Below are positions 49,342 through 58,710 of a stretch of 64,000 nucleotides of DNA, in pieces. Under the pieces are notes generated by a model. The model made no database searches, was not told the origin of the DNA, and saw only the letters and a list, made by a program, of their open reading frames with translations. The stretch lies in NCBI RefSeq assembly GCF_020559915.1, contig NZ_JAJCLZ010000007.1, positions 62,001 to 126,000 on the forward strand, given 5' to 3'. The DNA is from Ruminococcus sp. 210702-SL.1.03 (GTDB taxonomy: Bacteria; Bacillota; Clostridia; Oscillospirales; Ruminococcaceae). The position numbers were made by a program, and so were the translations under genes. The number at the start of each line of letters is the position of its first letter. The stretch's first letter is position 1.

Positions 49342-50796
49342 ATGACAAAGCTTAAAAGAATTCTTGCCGGCTCGCTTGCACTCTGCATGGCAGGCTCGAT
49401 GCTTACCGCTTGCGGCGGCGATGACAGCTCTAAGAGCGATTCCAAGGCAGCAGACAACGCCAGCAAGGCAGGCGGAAATACTGCTACCCCCGTTGACGAC
49501 GCTGACATCCCTGCGGCTGACAGCCTCGTAAACACCGGTAAGAAGTACAACATCTATGTTTGGAACACCGAGTTCAAGGAGAGATTTGAGACCTACTACT
49601 GGCCTAACAGAGATGAAGCTCTTTGGGACGGCGTAGAAGTAAACTGGGTAACCAACTCTAACGAAGGCAACGTTTACCAGACCAAGCTTGACGAAGCTAT
49701 CTCCGGACAGAACGACGCTAAGGACGATGACAAGATCGATATGTTCCTCGTAGAGGCTGACTACGCTCTGAAGTATGTAGATTCCGACATCTGCCTCGAT
49801 GTAAGAAAAGAAGTTGGTATCTCTGAGAGCGATACTGCTAACCAGTACAAGTATACTCAGGACGTTATGACCGACAGCAACGGTATCCTCAAGGGTCTTT
49901 CTTGGCAGGCTACTCCGGGTCTGTTCCTCTACAACGCTGACTACGCTAAGGACGTTCTCGGAACTGACGATCCTGAAGAAGTACAGGCTATGCTCTCTGA
50001 CTGGGATAAGTTCAACGATGTAGCTGCTAAGATGCAGGAAAAGGGCATCGCAATGGTTTCCGGTTTCGATGATACATACAGATGCTTCTCCAACACCGTT
50101 TCTTCTCCTTGGGTAACTGACGGAAAGATCACCATCGATCCTCAGATCTCCGCATGGGTTGATCAGACTAAGGACTACACCGATAAGGGCTACAACAACA
50201 AGACCTCCCTTTGGGACGATGCTTGGAAGGCCGGTCAGAAGATCGACGGTAAGACCTTCGGTTACTTCTTCTCTACTTGGGGCATTCCTTTCACCCTGCT
50301 GCCTAACACTCTTGATAAGTCTGTTGACGACGGTGGTAAGGAAGAAGAAGGCAACGGCGGCTACGGCAAGTGGAGAGCTTGCGCTGGTCCTCAGGCTTAC
50401 TTCTGGGGCGGCACATGGATCTGCGGCGCTTACGGTTCTGACAACATTGCTATCACCCGCGACATCATGCTGAAGCTGACTTGCGATACCGACATCATGA
50501 AGAAGATCACCGAAGAGCAGCAGGATTACACCAACAACAAGGAAGCTATCAAGCAGCTCATCGACGGCGGCTACAGCAATGCGTTCCTCGGCGGACAGGA
50601 TCACCTCTCGCTCCTTACCGAGGCTGCTGACAACATCGACCTGAGCAACAAGCTTTCCGCTTACGACCAGGGCTGCAACGAGCAGTTCCAGGCTGCAATG
50701 AAGGACTACTTCCTCGGCAACGTAACTTATGATGAAGCTCTTGAGAACTTCAAGAAGAACATCACTAACGTTTACAGCACTCTGACCATGGACTAA
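49342..50796 (+). CDS. Sugar ABC transporter substrate-binding lipoprotein
   Basis: 484 residues. Lipoprotein signal ending LTAC and a Ser/Lys/Ala linker precede a CUT1-type extracellular solute-binding protein (YNIYVWNTEFKERFETYYW, DMFLVEADYALKYVDS, YAKDVLGTDDPEEVQAMLSDWDKFNDVAAKM, FGYFFSTWGIPFTLLPN). AAGGAGG lies at good distance from ATG 49342. Codon use is unusually biased to C/T-ending optimal codons compared with neighbours, which suggests very high expression. The ligand is probably an oligosaccharide; cello- or mannooligosaccharides are plausible given the epimerase and GH5 genes. Confidence 0.88.
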   Translation: MTKLKRILAGSLALCMAGSMLTACGGDDSSKSDSKAADNASKAGGNTATPVDDADIPAADSLVNTGKKYNIYVWNTEFKERFETYYWPNRDEALWDGVEVNWVTNSNEGNVYQTKLDEAISGQNDAKDDDKIDMFLVEADYALKYVDSDICLDVRKEVGISESDTANQYKYTQDVMTDSNGILKGLSWQATPGLFLYNADYAKDVLGTDDPEEVQAMLSDWDKFNDVAAKMQEKGIAMVSGFDDTYRCFSNTVSSPWVTDGKITIDPQISAWVDQTKDYTDKGYNNKTSLWDDAWKAGQKIDGKTFGYFFSTWGIPFTLLPNTLDKSVDDGGKEEEGNGGYGKWRACAGPQAYFWGGTWICGAYGSDNIAITRDIMLKLTCDTDIMKKITEEQQDYTNNKEAIKQLIDGGYSNAFLGGQDHLSLLTEAADNIDLSNKLSAYDQGCNEQFQAAMKDYFLGNVTYDEALENFKKNITNVYSTLTMD

Positions 50797-50832
50797 TTCA
50801 TAAAAGAGCATTACAATGTAAATAAATGAAGA

Positions 50833-50867
50833 TGGGGGGCGGAGGTAATCCTCTCCCCGTTTTTATT
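50833..50867 (+). terminator. Attenuating hairpin between binding protein and permeases
   Basis: GGGG...CCTCT/CCCC inverted repeat with TTTTTATT in the 122-base gap. It probably lowers permease expression relative to the binding protein. Confidence 0.6.
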
Positions 50868-50918
50868 TCTCTTTTTAAATTTACCAATACTTAATTTGAA
50901 AATTGCAGGTGAAAATTC

Positions 50919-51887
50919 ATGAAAAGAAAAAGTATTAGCTACGCGAAGTGGGGCTATATTTTCCTTATTCCCTTCTTTTTAGTATATGCTGTTTTCTCCT
51001 TAGCACCTTTGATCCAGACGTTTTATTACAGCTTCATTGATTACAGTGTAAATACGGGCGCGGTAGCGAGCGTAAGAAATCCTGTACCTGCTGCTGACAA
51101 CGTAGTAAACAACGGCTTCTGCGGATTTAAGAACTACTCCAGCGTTATCGGAAACGGCGGTATATTTACCGAGTCTCTGATAAACACCATGATCCTTTGG
51201 CTCATCGGATTTATCCCGCAGATAATCTTCTCTCTGCTGCTCGCGGTTTGGTTCACCGATATTAGACTCAGGCTCAAGGCTCAGGGATTTTTCAAGACCG
51301 TTATCTACCTGCCTAACGTTATCATGGCTTCGGCTCTTTCGCTGCTTTTCTATTCGCTCTTTACTCAGGGCGGCGCGATGTACGAGCTGATCTATAACAT
51401 TACCGGCAACGAGCAGTCTTGGCTGAATACCGCAGGCGGTTCGCGCGTGGTAGTTGGATTTATCAACTTCATGATGTGGTACGGCAACACTACCATACTC
51501 CTCATGGCAGCTATCATGGGTATAGATACTTCGCTGTATGAAGCAGCTCAGATCGACGGTGCAAACCCCAGCCAGACATTCTGGCAGATCACTATTCCGC
51601 TTATCAAGCCTATTCTGGCTTACGTTCTCGTAACATCTATGATAGGCGGTCTGCAGATGTACGACGTACCTTACATCATCGGCGGCAAGGCGGGCGGCGC
51701 TAACGGCAAACTTATGACCGTAGTTTCGCAGATACAGCAGGGTAAAAACTCGGCTGTCGGCAATGTTGCTGCACTTTCTGTACTTGTATTCATCGTTTCC
51801 GCTATCCTCGGCTTCATAACTCTTAAAGTTATGGACGATAAGAGCGTAAAGACAAGATACAACAAAAAGAAAAAGAAGAAAGCTTAA
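50919..51887 (+). CDS. Sugar ABC transporter permease (MalF type)
   Basis: 322 residues with six transmembrane segments. The first helix WGYIFLIPFFLVYAVFSLAPL, the long extracytoplasmic loop, and the EAA loop EAAQIDGANPSQTFWQITIPLIKP, which contacts the ATPase, are clear. It pairs with the following MalG-type permease. The C-terminus is Lys-rich. Confidence 0.92.
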   Translation: MKRKSISYAKWGYIFLIPFFLVYAVFSLAPLIQTFYYSFIDYSVNTGAVASVRNPVPAADNVVNNGFCGFKNYSSVIGNGGIFTESLINTMILWLIGFIPQIIFSLLLAVWFTDIRLRLKAQGFFKTVIYLPNVIMASALSLLFYSLFTQGGAMYELIYNITGNEQSWLNTAGGSRVVVGFINFMMWYGNTTILLMAAIMGIDTSLYEAAQIDGANPSQTFWQITIPLIKPILAYVLVTSMIGGLQMYDVPYIIGGKAGGANGKLMTVVSQIQQGKNSAVGNVAALSVLVFIVSAILGFITLKVMDDKSVKTRYNKKKKKKA

Positions 51888-51905
51888 TTTAGGAGGTTAT
51901 GTTTT

Positions 51906-52796
51906 ATGGCACGAATCGAAGGCGTAGCCGGCACTACTGACAGCCGGACCGCACTTACTGTAAGAAGAGTCATAGCATATGTCGTTCTGATTTTGCTTGT
52001 AATAATTTCTCTTCTTCCTTTCTATCTGCTTATAATCAATGCTACCAGAGGTAAAGTTCAGACAGGCTTGCAGTTTTACCCCGGCAAGGCGCTCGGCGGA
52101 AACTTCAAGACACTTTTGTCTGAGAATTATAAACAGACCTACGGCGATTTCTTCCGCTCGTTTGCAAACAGCTTGATAATCGCTGCATTCACCACGGTAC
52201 TTTCCGTATACTTCTCTGCTCTGACAGCATATGCTATCCATGTATATGACTTCAAGCTGAAAAAGATAGCGCACACATTCATCCTTATAGTTATGATGGT
52301 TCCTACTCAGGCTTCGGCTATCGGTCTTTACAGAATGCTGAAGAACATGAACCTGCTCGACAGCTACATTCCGCTGATCGTGCCCGCTGTTGCGGCTCCT
52401 GCCGTATACTTCTTCATGATCCAGTACATGGCTTCATCGCTGCCGCTGGAGATCGTTGAAGCAGCCCGAATAGACGGCTGCGGCGAGTTTAGAACGTTCA
52501 ATACCATTGTAACGCCAATACTCAAGCCGGCATTCGCCGTACAGGGCATATTCACATTCGTATCAAGCTGGAACAACCTCTTCATGCCTCAGATGATAAT
52601 CGACACGGCTGAGAAGAAAACCATTCCTCTGATACTCCAGATAATGCGTGCAAACATTCAGTCGAACCCGATGGCTGCAAACGCAGGCGTTATGAACCTC
52701 TTCATGGTTCTCGCTATTCTGCCTGTTGTAGTTATCTACCTTATCCTTTCCAAGAACATTATTTCGGGCATAGCGCTCGGTTCTGTAAAGGGCTAA
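51906..52796 (+). CDS. Sugar ABC transporter permease (MalG type)
   Basis: 296 residues with six transmembrane segments and the EAA loop EAARIDGCGEFRTFNTIVTPILKP. MPTQASAIGLYRMLKNMNLLDSYIPLI is typical of CUT1 inner components. AGGAGG precedes the ATG, 18 bases after the MalF-type gene. No ATP-binding gene follows, so the system probably borrows a general MsmX/MsmK-like ATPase encoded elsewhere. Confidence 0.92.
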   Translation: MARIEGVAGTTDSRTALTVRRVIAYVVLILLVIISLLPFYLLIINATRGKVQTGLQFYPGKALGGNFKTLLSENYKQTYGDFFRSFANSLIIAAFTTVLSVYFSALTAYAIHVYDFKLKKIAHTFILIVMMVPTQASAIGLYRMLKNMNLLDSYIPLIVPAVAAPAVYFFMIQYMASSLPLEIVEAARIDGCGEFRTFNTIVTPILKPAFAVQGIFTFVSSWNNLFMPQMIIDTAEKKTIPLILQIMRANIQSNPMAANAGVMNLFMVLAILPVVVIYLILSKNIISGIALGSVKG

Positions 52797-52820
52797 TAAG
52801 TTCGCAAAACTTCAAAATCA

Positions 52821-52857
52821 AAGCCGTACTGCTCAGCGCGAGCGGTGCGGCTTTTTT
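52821..52857 (+). terminator. Terminator of the sugar transporter operon
   Basis: AAGCCG...GCTC and GAGC...CGGCTT stem followed by TTTTTT. Confidence 0.85.
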
Positions 52858-52867
52858 GCGTGGGCTA

Positions 52868-52896
52868 TTGAATATCGCTCCGAAGTGTGGTATAAT
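52868..52896 (+). promoter_or_regulatory. Sigma-A promoter
   Basis: TTGAAT (52868-52873), 17-base spacer, TATAAT (52891-52896), before the YkgJ-like gene. Confidence 0.75.
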
Positions 52897-52927
52897 ATAG
52901 ACAGATATTGATAAGGAGAGCTGAGCT

Positions 52928-53407
52928 ATGCTTACAAAAATATTATCCCGTGCCGAGTGTGCAAAATGTCAGATTTGCTGTTCGTTCGACAGCTACGACC
53001 TCTGGGAAACGCCCGTGATAACCGACGAGGTGCAGAGTTTGGCGCTTGAGATTGCGCCGCAACAGAAGTTTTCATACGCGAGCGGGGCGCGGCTTTTTCG
53101 TATGGAGCGCGAGCCGGACGAAGACCTCTATTTCTGTCCGATGCTCGACCGTAAAAAGGGATGTATGCTGGGTGAGAACAAGCCTTTCGACTGTCGCATA
53201 TGGCCGCTGAGGGTGATGGATTTCGAGGGCAGGCGCGTCATCGTGCTTTCGCCGGTATGTCCGACAGTTTTCAAGAAGCCGGTAGAGGAAGTGAAAGCGC
53301 TGGCAGACGAGCTTGCGCCGCGGATATTTGCCGAAGCGGACAAAACTCCCGAGATGGTAAAGCCGTACATATCGGGCTACGTAATACTCACAGTAGAGAA
53401 GAAATGA
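52928..53407 (+). CDS. YkgJ-family cysteine cluster protein
   Basis: 159 residues. CAKCQICCSF near residue 15, FCPMLDRKKGCML and FDCRIWPL provide eight or so cysteines in the pattern of the YkgJ/UPF0153 family, which probably binds a metal ion or Fe-S cluster. Function is unknown. The monocistronic gene has its own promoter and shares a bidirectional terminator with the convergent spoVT. Confidence 0.8.
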   Translation: MLTKILSRAECAKCQICCSFDSYDLWETPVITDEVQSLALEIAPQQKFSYASGARLFRMEREPDEDLYFCPMLDRKKGCMLGENKPFDCRIWPLRVMDFEGRRVIVLSPVCPTVFKKPVEEVKALADELAPRIFAEADKTPEMVKPYISGYVILTVEKK

Positions 53408-53411
53408 AAAA

Positions 53412-53450
53412 CGGGACTGCTCCTGACAACGGGTGCAGTCCCAAATTTTT
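53412..53450. terminator. Bidirectional terminator
   Basis: GGGACTGC...GCAGTCCC stem with A-tract on the left and ATTTTT on the right. Confidence 0.8.
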
Positions 53451-53982
53451 ACCCCTCGATCTGTTTGCCGAGAAACATCGCGGCGGTCTTTGCGAGAAGC
53501 AGGTGCTGGTCGGCTGGCTGAGTGATCTCATCGGTAGCGAGAAAGGTGACCGCGCCGACAATATCGCCCGCGGAGATGATGGGCGCGGCGGCGAGCGCAA
53601 GGCTATCCATACCCTCGATGGGGCGGAGTGAAGCGCCGTCCTCAGCGAAAAAAGTCTTGCGGCTTTCGAGCAGGTCTTCGAGCGCGGGGGAAATGCGGCG
53701 TTCGGCATATTCCTTTTTCTGTATGCCCGAAACGGCGACAACGTGGTCGCGGTCGAAAATGACAGCGGGCGCGCCGCCCAGCCGCGCGATGACCTCGCAA
53801 GCCTCAGCGGCGTTTTCAAGCTCGTTTACGGGGCTGTATTTCTTAAAAATGACCTCGCTTTCGGGGCCGGTGTAGATCTCGAGGGGGTCGCCCTCGCGTA
53901 TCCTCATCGTTCGCCTGATCTCTTTAGGTATAACGACCCTGCCGAGGTCGTCGATGCGGCGCACTATTCCGGTAGCTTTCAT
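53449..53982 (-). CDS. spoVT: Stage V sporulation protein T
   Basis: 177 residues, the usual size of SpoVT. The N-terminal AbrB-type swapped-hairpin DNA-binding domain (MKATGIVRRIDDLGRVVIPKEIRRTMRIREGDPLEIY) and a C-terminal GAF-like domain are present. In Bacillus it modulates late forespore gene expression. ATG 53982 follows GGAGG; the extended frame from 54030 precedes it. It indicates that the organism sporulates or descends from sporulating ancestors. Confidence 0.92.
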   Translation of the reverse strand: MKATGIVRRIDDLGRVVIPKEIRRTMRIREGDPLEIYTGPESEVIFKKYSPVNELENAAEACEVIARLGGAPAVIFDRDHVVAVSGIQKKEYAERRISPALEDLLESRKTFFAEDGASLRPIEGMDSLALAAAPIISAGDIVGAVTFLATDEITQPADQHLLLAKTAAMFLGKQIEG

Positions 53983-54225
53983 ATTTGTAACCTCCAATAT
54001 GCTTGTTAAATGCAGTAATATTATTTGCAAAGAAAGGGTATTTATGCAGAAAAAAAGCGGAGCGCTTTGTTGACGAATTTGCGATATGCAGGGCGATCCG
54101 CGTTTATTTTCTATTTTTTTATAATATTTGATAGAAAATCTTAATAATTATCGATATAATATATAGACGTTATCTATAATGAAAGGAAAGCCGAATAATA
54201 AAACATTTTCGGACGCTTTACATCT

Positions 54226-55125
54226 ATGAATTTAGACTATTTGAGATATTTTGTAAAATTGGCGAAGGTTCGCCACTACACCCGCGCGGCAGAACAGCTC
54301 GGCATTTCTCAGCCCAGTTTGAGCCATGCGATCAGCCAGATCGAGGCGGAGCTTGGCGTGCCGCTTTTTGAAAAATCGGGCAGGAATACCATACTCACAC
54401 GCTTTGGCGAGGAATTTTTGCGGTGCGCGGAAAATTCGCTAAGCGTACTGGACGCGGGCATAGAAACGCTTCAGCGGTACGGCAGGGGAGAGGGCGTGAT
54501 ACGGCTCGGCTTTATACGGCCGCTCGGCGTTGACTATATCCCGAAGCTGACGGCTGACTTTTTGGCGGCGGACGGCGGGCAGGCGCAGTTCAGCTTTCAC
54601 AGCGGGCTGACTTGTGAGCTGTTGGAAGACCTCGTTCAGCGCAAGTACGATTTTGTGTTTTGCTCCGAGCCTGACTCCGCGCTCGGGCTAACCGCGACGC
54701 CTGTCGATTCGCAGGAGCTTGTCGTTATCGTGCCGAAAGATCACCCGCTGGCAGAGCGCGAAAGCGTCAGCCTTATCGACACGCTGCCGTACCCCGCTGT
54801 GTATTTCGCCGAGGGTTCGGGTCTGCGCGGGCTGATAGACCGTATGTATGAAAGCATTGGCGGCAAGCCCGTCGCCGCGGCGGAAACTGAGGAGGACGAG
54901 GTCATCGCGGGGCTGGTCGCTTCGGGCTTCGGCACGGCGGTAGTCCCGTACATGGATATGCTCGAAAAGCTGAATGTGAAGATCTTAAAGATCACCGACC
55001 CGCCATACTCAAGGAAATTCTACATGGTGGAAAACGACTCGGCGTTTGTCACAACGGCGGCGCAGCGCTTCCGCAGTTTTGTGCTTGGCAGGACGTCGGA
55101 GTTGCAGAAAGGTGGCGCGAAATGA
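54226..55125 (+). CDS. LysR-family transcriptional regulator
   Basis: 299 residues. The winged helix MNLDYLRYFVKLAKVRHYTRAAEQLGISQPSLSHAISQIEAELGVPLFEKSGRN is canonical, followed by a type 2 periplasmic-binding effector domain. It is the first gene of a three-gene cassette and overlaps the monooxygenase by four bases; same-strand LysR arrangement means it may regulate its own operon. The effector is unknown. Confidence 0.9.
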   Translation: MNLDYLRYFVKLAKVRHYTRAAEQLGISQPSLSHAISQIEAELGVPLFEKSGRNTILTRFGEEFLRCAENSLSVLDAGIETLQRYGRGEGVIRLGFIRPLGVDYIPKLTADFLAADGGQAQFSFHSGLTCELLEDLVQRKYDFVFCSEPDSALGLTATPVDSQELVVIVPKDHPLAERESVSLIDTLPYPAVYFAEGSGLRGLIDRMYESIGGKPVAAAETEEDEVIAGLVASGFGTAVVPYMDMLEKLNVKILKITDPPYSRKFYMVENDSAFVTTAAQRFRSFVLGRTSELQKGGAK

Positions 55126-55412
55126 AAGAGATAATGCTTCTTGTGACGTACAAATTAAAGCCGCAGGCGCGGGAGTATTTTCTCGGCGAAGTCGCGGCGG
55201 CAGAGATACTGCAAAAGACCTGCCGCGAGGATGGCGCTCTGCGGTATGATTACTATTTGAGCGCGGCTGACGCGGACGCGGTCTTGCTTGTGGAGCGTTG
55301 GAGATCTGCCGAAGCGCAGTCGGCGCATTTGCAGACGGCGCATATCGCCGAGCTGAAAAGGATAAAGGAAAAGTACGTTCTCGAAACGGTTGTCGAGAAA
55401 TTTGAAATGTAA
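55122..55412 (+). CDS. Antibiotic biosynthesis monooxygenase (ABM) domain protein
   Basis: 96 residues, a single ferredoxin-like ABM domain: MLLVTYKLKPQAREYFLGEV, TCREDGALRYDYYLS, VLLVERWRSAEAQSAHLQTAHI. Small stand-alone members include quinol monooxygenases (YgiN-like) and LsrG-type enzymes. The His in the QSAHLQT segment matches the family. It is co-translated with the LysR gene (ATGA overlap). Confidence 0.85.
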   Translation: MKEIMLLVTYKLKPQAREYFLGEVAAAEILQKTCREDGALRYDYYLSAADADAVLLVERWRSAEAQSAHLQTAHIAELKRIKEKYVLETVVEKFEM

Positions 55413-55443
55413 GTTAAGGATATGGAAAGGTCGCGAAAAGGGA

Positions 55444-56121
55444 ATGGAAAGTAAAATAACTTTTAGGGGCGAGGCGGCGCTGGTGCTGGCAGTTATCATA
55501 AACAGTTTCGGCGTGGTGCTGATGCTGTATTCGGGCGCGGGCATTTCGGCGATCTCGAGCGTGCCGTACGCTTTTTCCGAGGTGCTGCCGAAGCTCACGC
55601 TGGGCACTTGGACATACATATTTCAAGGGCTGCTGGTGCTCACGCTGATGATAATGCGGCGCAAATTCGTGCCCTCGTACCTCTTTAGCTTTGTGGTGGG
55701 CTTTGTGTTCGGCGAGCTGCTCGATTTTTACGAGTGGTGGATACATCTGCTGCCGTACAATGTGACGATGCGCATAGTTTATTTTGTGGTGAGCTACCTT
55801 GTTATATGCGTGGGGATAGCGCTTTCAAACCGCTGCGGTCTGCCGATAATCCCTACCGACCTTTTCCCGCGCGAGCTTTCTGACATCACGCGCGTGAAAT
55901 ATTCGCGGATAAAGATCGGCTTCGACATCACCTGTCTTGCTGTAACGGCGGGGCTGACGTTTTTCTGTCTGGGTCACATCAAGGGTTTGGGCATCGGCAC
56001 GGTGCTCGCGGCTTTCACGATGGGCAAGGGAATTGCGCTGATAGGCGGGGTTATCGACAAAAAATTCACTTTTGCGAATTTCCTCACGGCGAGAAAAAAC
56101 GTTTCGGCGGTCAATAGTTAA
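55444..56121 (+). CDS. YczE/YitT-like membrane protein
   Basis: 225 residues with about six hydrophobic helices, e.g. AALVLAVIINSFGVVLMLYSGAGISAISSVPYAFSEVLP and YLFSFVVGFVFGELLDFY; PTDLFPREL and KIGFDI near residue 155 are typical of the YczE group. Function is unknown. The start is uncertain: ATG 55444 has its purine-rich site (AAAAGGG) very close, and alternative upstream TTG codons exist. It ends the LysR-ABM cassette. Confidence 0.7.
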   Translation: MESKITFRGEAALVLAVIINSFGVVLMLYSGAGISAISSVPYAFSEVLPKLTLGTWTYIFQGLLVLTLMIMRRKFVPSYLFSFVVGFVFGELLDFYEWWIHLLPYNVTMRIVYFVVSYLVICVGIALSNRCGLPIIPTDLFPRELSDITRVKYSRIKIGFDITCLAVTAGLTFFCLGHIKGLGIGTVLAAFTMGKGIALIGGVIDKKFTFANFLTARKNVSAVNS

Positions 56122-56152
56122 GTAGAATTTTACAAATATCCTCCAAAAACGA

Positions 56153-56189
56153 AAAATGCAGACGCTTTCTTGCAACGTCTGCATTTTTT
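56153..56189. terminator. Bidirectional terminator
   Basis: AATGCAGACG/CGTCTGCATT perfect 10-bp stem with T-tract right and A-tract left, between convergent genes. Confidence 0.85.
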
Positions 56190-56204
56190 TCGTATTAAAA
56201 TAGT

Positions 56205-57545
56205 TCACTTGCCCTCGTGAAGCTCGCGGAATTTCTCTGCAATGGCGGGGCTGTTTTTCGTCAGCTTTTTTACCGAGAGGTCGTCGAGCTTGTTGTTCGC
56301 GGCGGTGAGGTGCTTGTTTGAGATGGTGAGGTTCTCTTTCACCTTTTCCAGATTTTTGATAGCGTTGTCGATAGCTTTTACAGCGTCCTCAAAGCGCTTG
56401 CTCGCGTCAACGTAGTTTTTCGCGAAGCCCGCCTTGAAAGCTTCAACGTTCTGCTCGAAAAGCTCTAAGTCCATGTTCTCGTTCTTTACGCGCGCAAGCT
56501 CCGCCTTGTACGCCATAGAGTTCATCGCGGCGTTGCGCAGCAGGCTTATCATCGGTATGAAAAACTGCGGGCGGATAACGTACATTTTCTCATAGCGGTA
56601 GCTTACGTCCACGATGCCGGTGTTGTAAAGCTCACTGTCAGGCTCTAGCAGCGTTACCAATATCGCGTACTCACAGTGCTTTTCGCAGCGGTCTTTATCA
56701 AGTTCTTTAAAGAAATGCTCATTCTTTTTCTTGGTCGAGGTCGTGTCCTGCTCGTTTTTCATCTCGAACATTATCGAGATCACCTCGTTGCCCTCTTCGT
56801 CGCATTCGCGGAAGATGAAATCGCCCTTGCTGCCAGAGGAGGCGTCGTTGTCCTTCTCGAAATACGCGTTGCGGAAAGCCGTAGCGCGCAGGCGGTCGAA
56901 CTCGGTAAGGCAGTGCTGCTCGAGCGTTTCGCCGACCATTTTGGTAGAAAGCTTCGATTTCAGATCTTTGTAATACTCGATGACTTCGTCTTTGCCTTTC
57001 AGTTCGGCGGTCAGCGAAGCTATCTCTTTTCCGCGCTCAGCCTCTATCGCGGACACGGCTTTCTGCACTTCAAGCTCTTTTTCCGTATCTTTGCCCTTCA
57101 TCTGCGCCTCGAGCTGTACTATGCGTGCGTCTTTATCGGAAATGCTGCGGCTGAGGGCTTCGCGTTCGGCTGTGAAGCCGGCTCGCAGCTTGTCCTCGCT
57201 CTCTTTTACGGCGAGGGCGCGGGCGGTGTCGCCGTTTTTCAGCATAGCTTTCAGCTCGGCTATCTGCCGCTCCTGCTCGGCGATGCGTGCGTTCAGGCTC
57301 TCTTTATCGGCGGCAAGCTTGGCGTTCGCTTCCGCTTTCAGCTTGTCTATCTCGCGGTCTTTTTCGGTGAGCCTGCCCGCGAACTGCAATTCCGCGACCT
57401 TTTGCACGTTCTGCCGCTCTTCGGCGACCCTTTCGTTCAGCTCGCGCGAAAATTCCGCCGAGCGCACCTGCTCCAGTATAGCGGAATAGCCCTGCTCGTC
57501 AACCTTGAATACTTCCCCGCATTTGGGGCACTTTATTTCAGACAT
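56205..57545 (-). CDS. DUF2130 family protein
   Basis: 446 residues. An N-terminal CPKCGEVF half zinc ribbon is followed by a long coiled coil (about 25-200) and the DUF2130 core: LKSKLSTKMVGETLEQHCLTEFDRLR, KGDFIFRECDEEGNEVISIMFEMKNE, with an acidic/Lys pattern reminiscent of PD-(D/E)xK nucleases. The C-terminus is again helical. Function is unknown; a role in DNA or stress has been suggested only by fold. ATG 57545 follows GGAGGTAA; longer frame starts lie upstream of it. Confidence 0.85.
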   Translation of the reverse strand: MSEIKCPKCGEVFKVDEQGYSAILEQVRSAEFSRELNERVAEERQNVQKVAELQFAGRLTEKDREIDKLKAEANAKLAADKESLNARIAEQERQIAELKAMLKNGDTARALAVKESEDKLRAGFTAEREALSRSISDKDARIVQLEAQMKGKDTEKELEVQKAVSAIEAERGKEIASLTAELKGKDEVIEYYKDLKSKLSTKMVGETLEQHCLTEFDRLRATAFRNAYFEKDNDASSGSKGDFIFRECDEEGNEVISIMFEMKNEQDTTSTKKKNEHFFKELDKDRCEKHCEYAILVTLLEPDSELYNTGIVDVSYRYEKMYVIRPQFFIPMISLLRNAAMNSMAYKAELARVKNENMDLELFEQNVEAFKAGFAKNYVDASKRFEDAVKAIDNAIKNLEKVKENLTISNKHLTAANNKLDDLSVKKLTKNSPAIAEKFRELHEGK

Positions 57546-57665
57546 TTGATTACCTCCTGCGATATGCAATAAGCAAAGTATAAGCTCCATTTCCAATATT
57601 ATACTACAAATCCCCGCAGGTGTCAAGCAAAAAGCGCGCCGACTTTTTCAGCCTGCGCGCCTGTA

Positions 57666-58652
57666 TCACTGTATTATTCTTCTTACGGTATCAACGTGAT
57701 AGTATTGCAGATAGCTTATCGGCTGAACTTTTATGCCGTCGCGCTGGTTCATGGCGTGTACCATTTTGCCGTTGCCGATGTACAACCCGACGTGCGACCT
57801 GTAATTCATTATAATAAGGTCGCCCGGCTTCATCGAGCGCACGCTTACCGCCTTGCCCAGCGTCGACTGATACGCCACGCTGTGCGGGATATATCTGCCG
57901 ATCTGCTGGTAGCAAAGCATCGTCAGTCCTGAGCAGTCAGTTCTGCGGAACTGCTCCGCGCCCCATACATATGCGCCGCCGTTCATCGAAGCGCCGTATG
58001 TGCTGACTATCTTGCGCTGAGCGGTAACGCTGTTTGCCCTTACGCAGTCGGCGGATCTAGCGTAAAAGCCCTCGTTCGTGCCCGAGCATATTCGTATGTA
58101 CTTGCCCTTGAAAGTCGCCGCAGGCTTGCCCGATATCGGCACGCCCGAAGAAGTCACGAGCGAGCCCTCGGTGTACTCGGCGCTCTGTATAAATTTCTTG
58201 CCGCGCATCTTTCCTCCGCTGAGTTTGTAGAGCTTTGCGCCGCTCATTATTTTATAGTATGTGCAGCTCGCCGTGCGAACCTTTATCGAAGCCTCGGGCA
58301 GCTCGACCCTGCCGACGCTGGGCGCTACTTTAATAGTATATGCGGTGGAGGGCTTTAGCCAAGTCGCACCGTTGTAAATATTTATCACCTTAGCCGACGA
58401 AGCCTTTATCGTCTTGAGCTTGCGCCCGCTGACGTAAATATCGAACTTCGTGCCCACGGGGTACTCGGCGTAATTTTCCGTGCTTATCGCGATCCTGTCG
58501 GCGTAAACTGCGTATACCGAAAGCTTCGGCTGACTGATGTCAGTCTGCGAACTATCCGCAAAAGCGGTCGAAGGCAGACAGCCGAGCGCCAGCGCCAATG
58601 TGCATACTGCCGCCGCGGCACGGCTTATAATTTTTCTTAATTTGCGTATCAT
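57666..58652 (-). CDS. Secreted NlpC/P60 peptidoglycan endopeptidase
   Basis: 328 residues. A Sec signal peptide (AAAAVCTLALALGCLPSTAFA) leads to a fibronectin-like or SH3-like middle (about 40-205) and a C-terminal NlpC/P60 domain with RRTDCSGLTMLCYQ (catalytic Cys), PGDLIIM and SHVGLYIGNGKMVHA (catalytic His). It would cleave stem peptides in the wall. ATG 58652 is chosen because the first in-frame ATG (58703) lies only a few bases from the -10 element. The promoter carries a TAAACGTTTT palindrome. Confidence 0.88.
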   Translation of the reverse strand: MIRKLRKIISRAAAAVCTLALALGCLPSTAFADSSQTDISQPKLSVYAVYADRIAISTENYAEYPVGTKFDIYVSGRKLKTIKASSAKVINIYNGATWLKPSTAYTIKVAPSVGRVELPEASIKVRTASCTYYKIMSGAKLYKLSGGKMRGKKFIQSAEYTEGSLVTSSGVPISGKPAATFKGKYIRICSGTNEGFYARSADCVRANSVTAQRKIVSTYGASMNGGAYVWGAEQFRRTDCSGLTMLCYQQIGRYIPHSVAYQSTLGKAVSVRSMKPGDLIIMNYRSHVGLYIGNGKMVHAMNQRDGIKVQPISYLQYYHVDTVRRIIQ

Positions 58653-58710
58653 AATTAAAAATATCCCCTTAGTTAGCAAGATTTTTTTCTTTCTCTTGTC
58701 CATAATTGAT

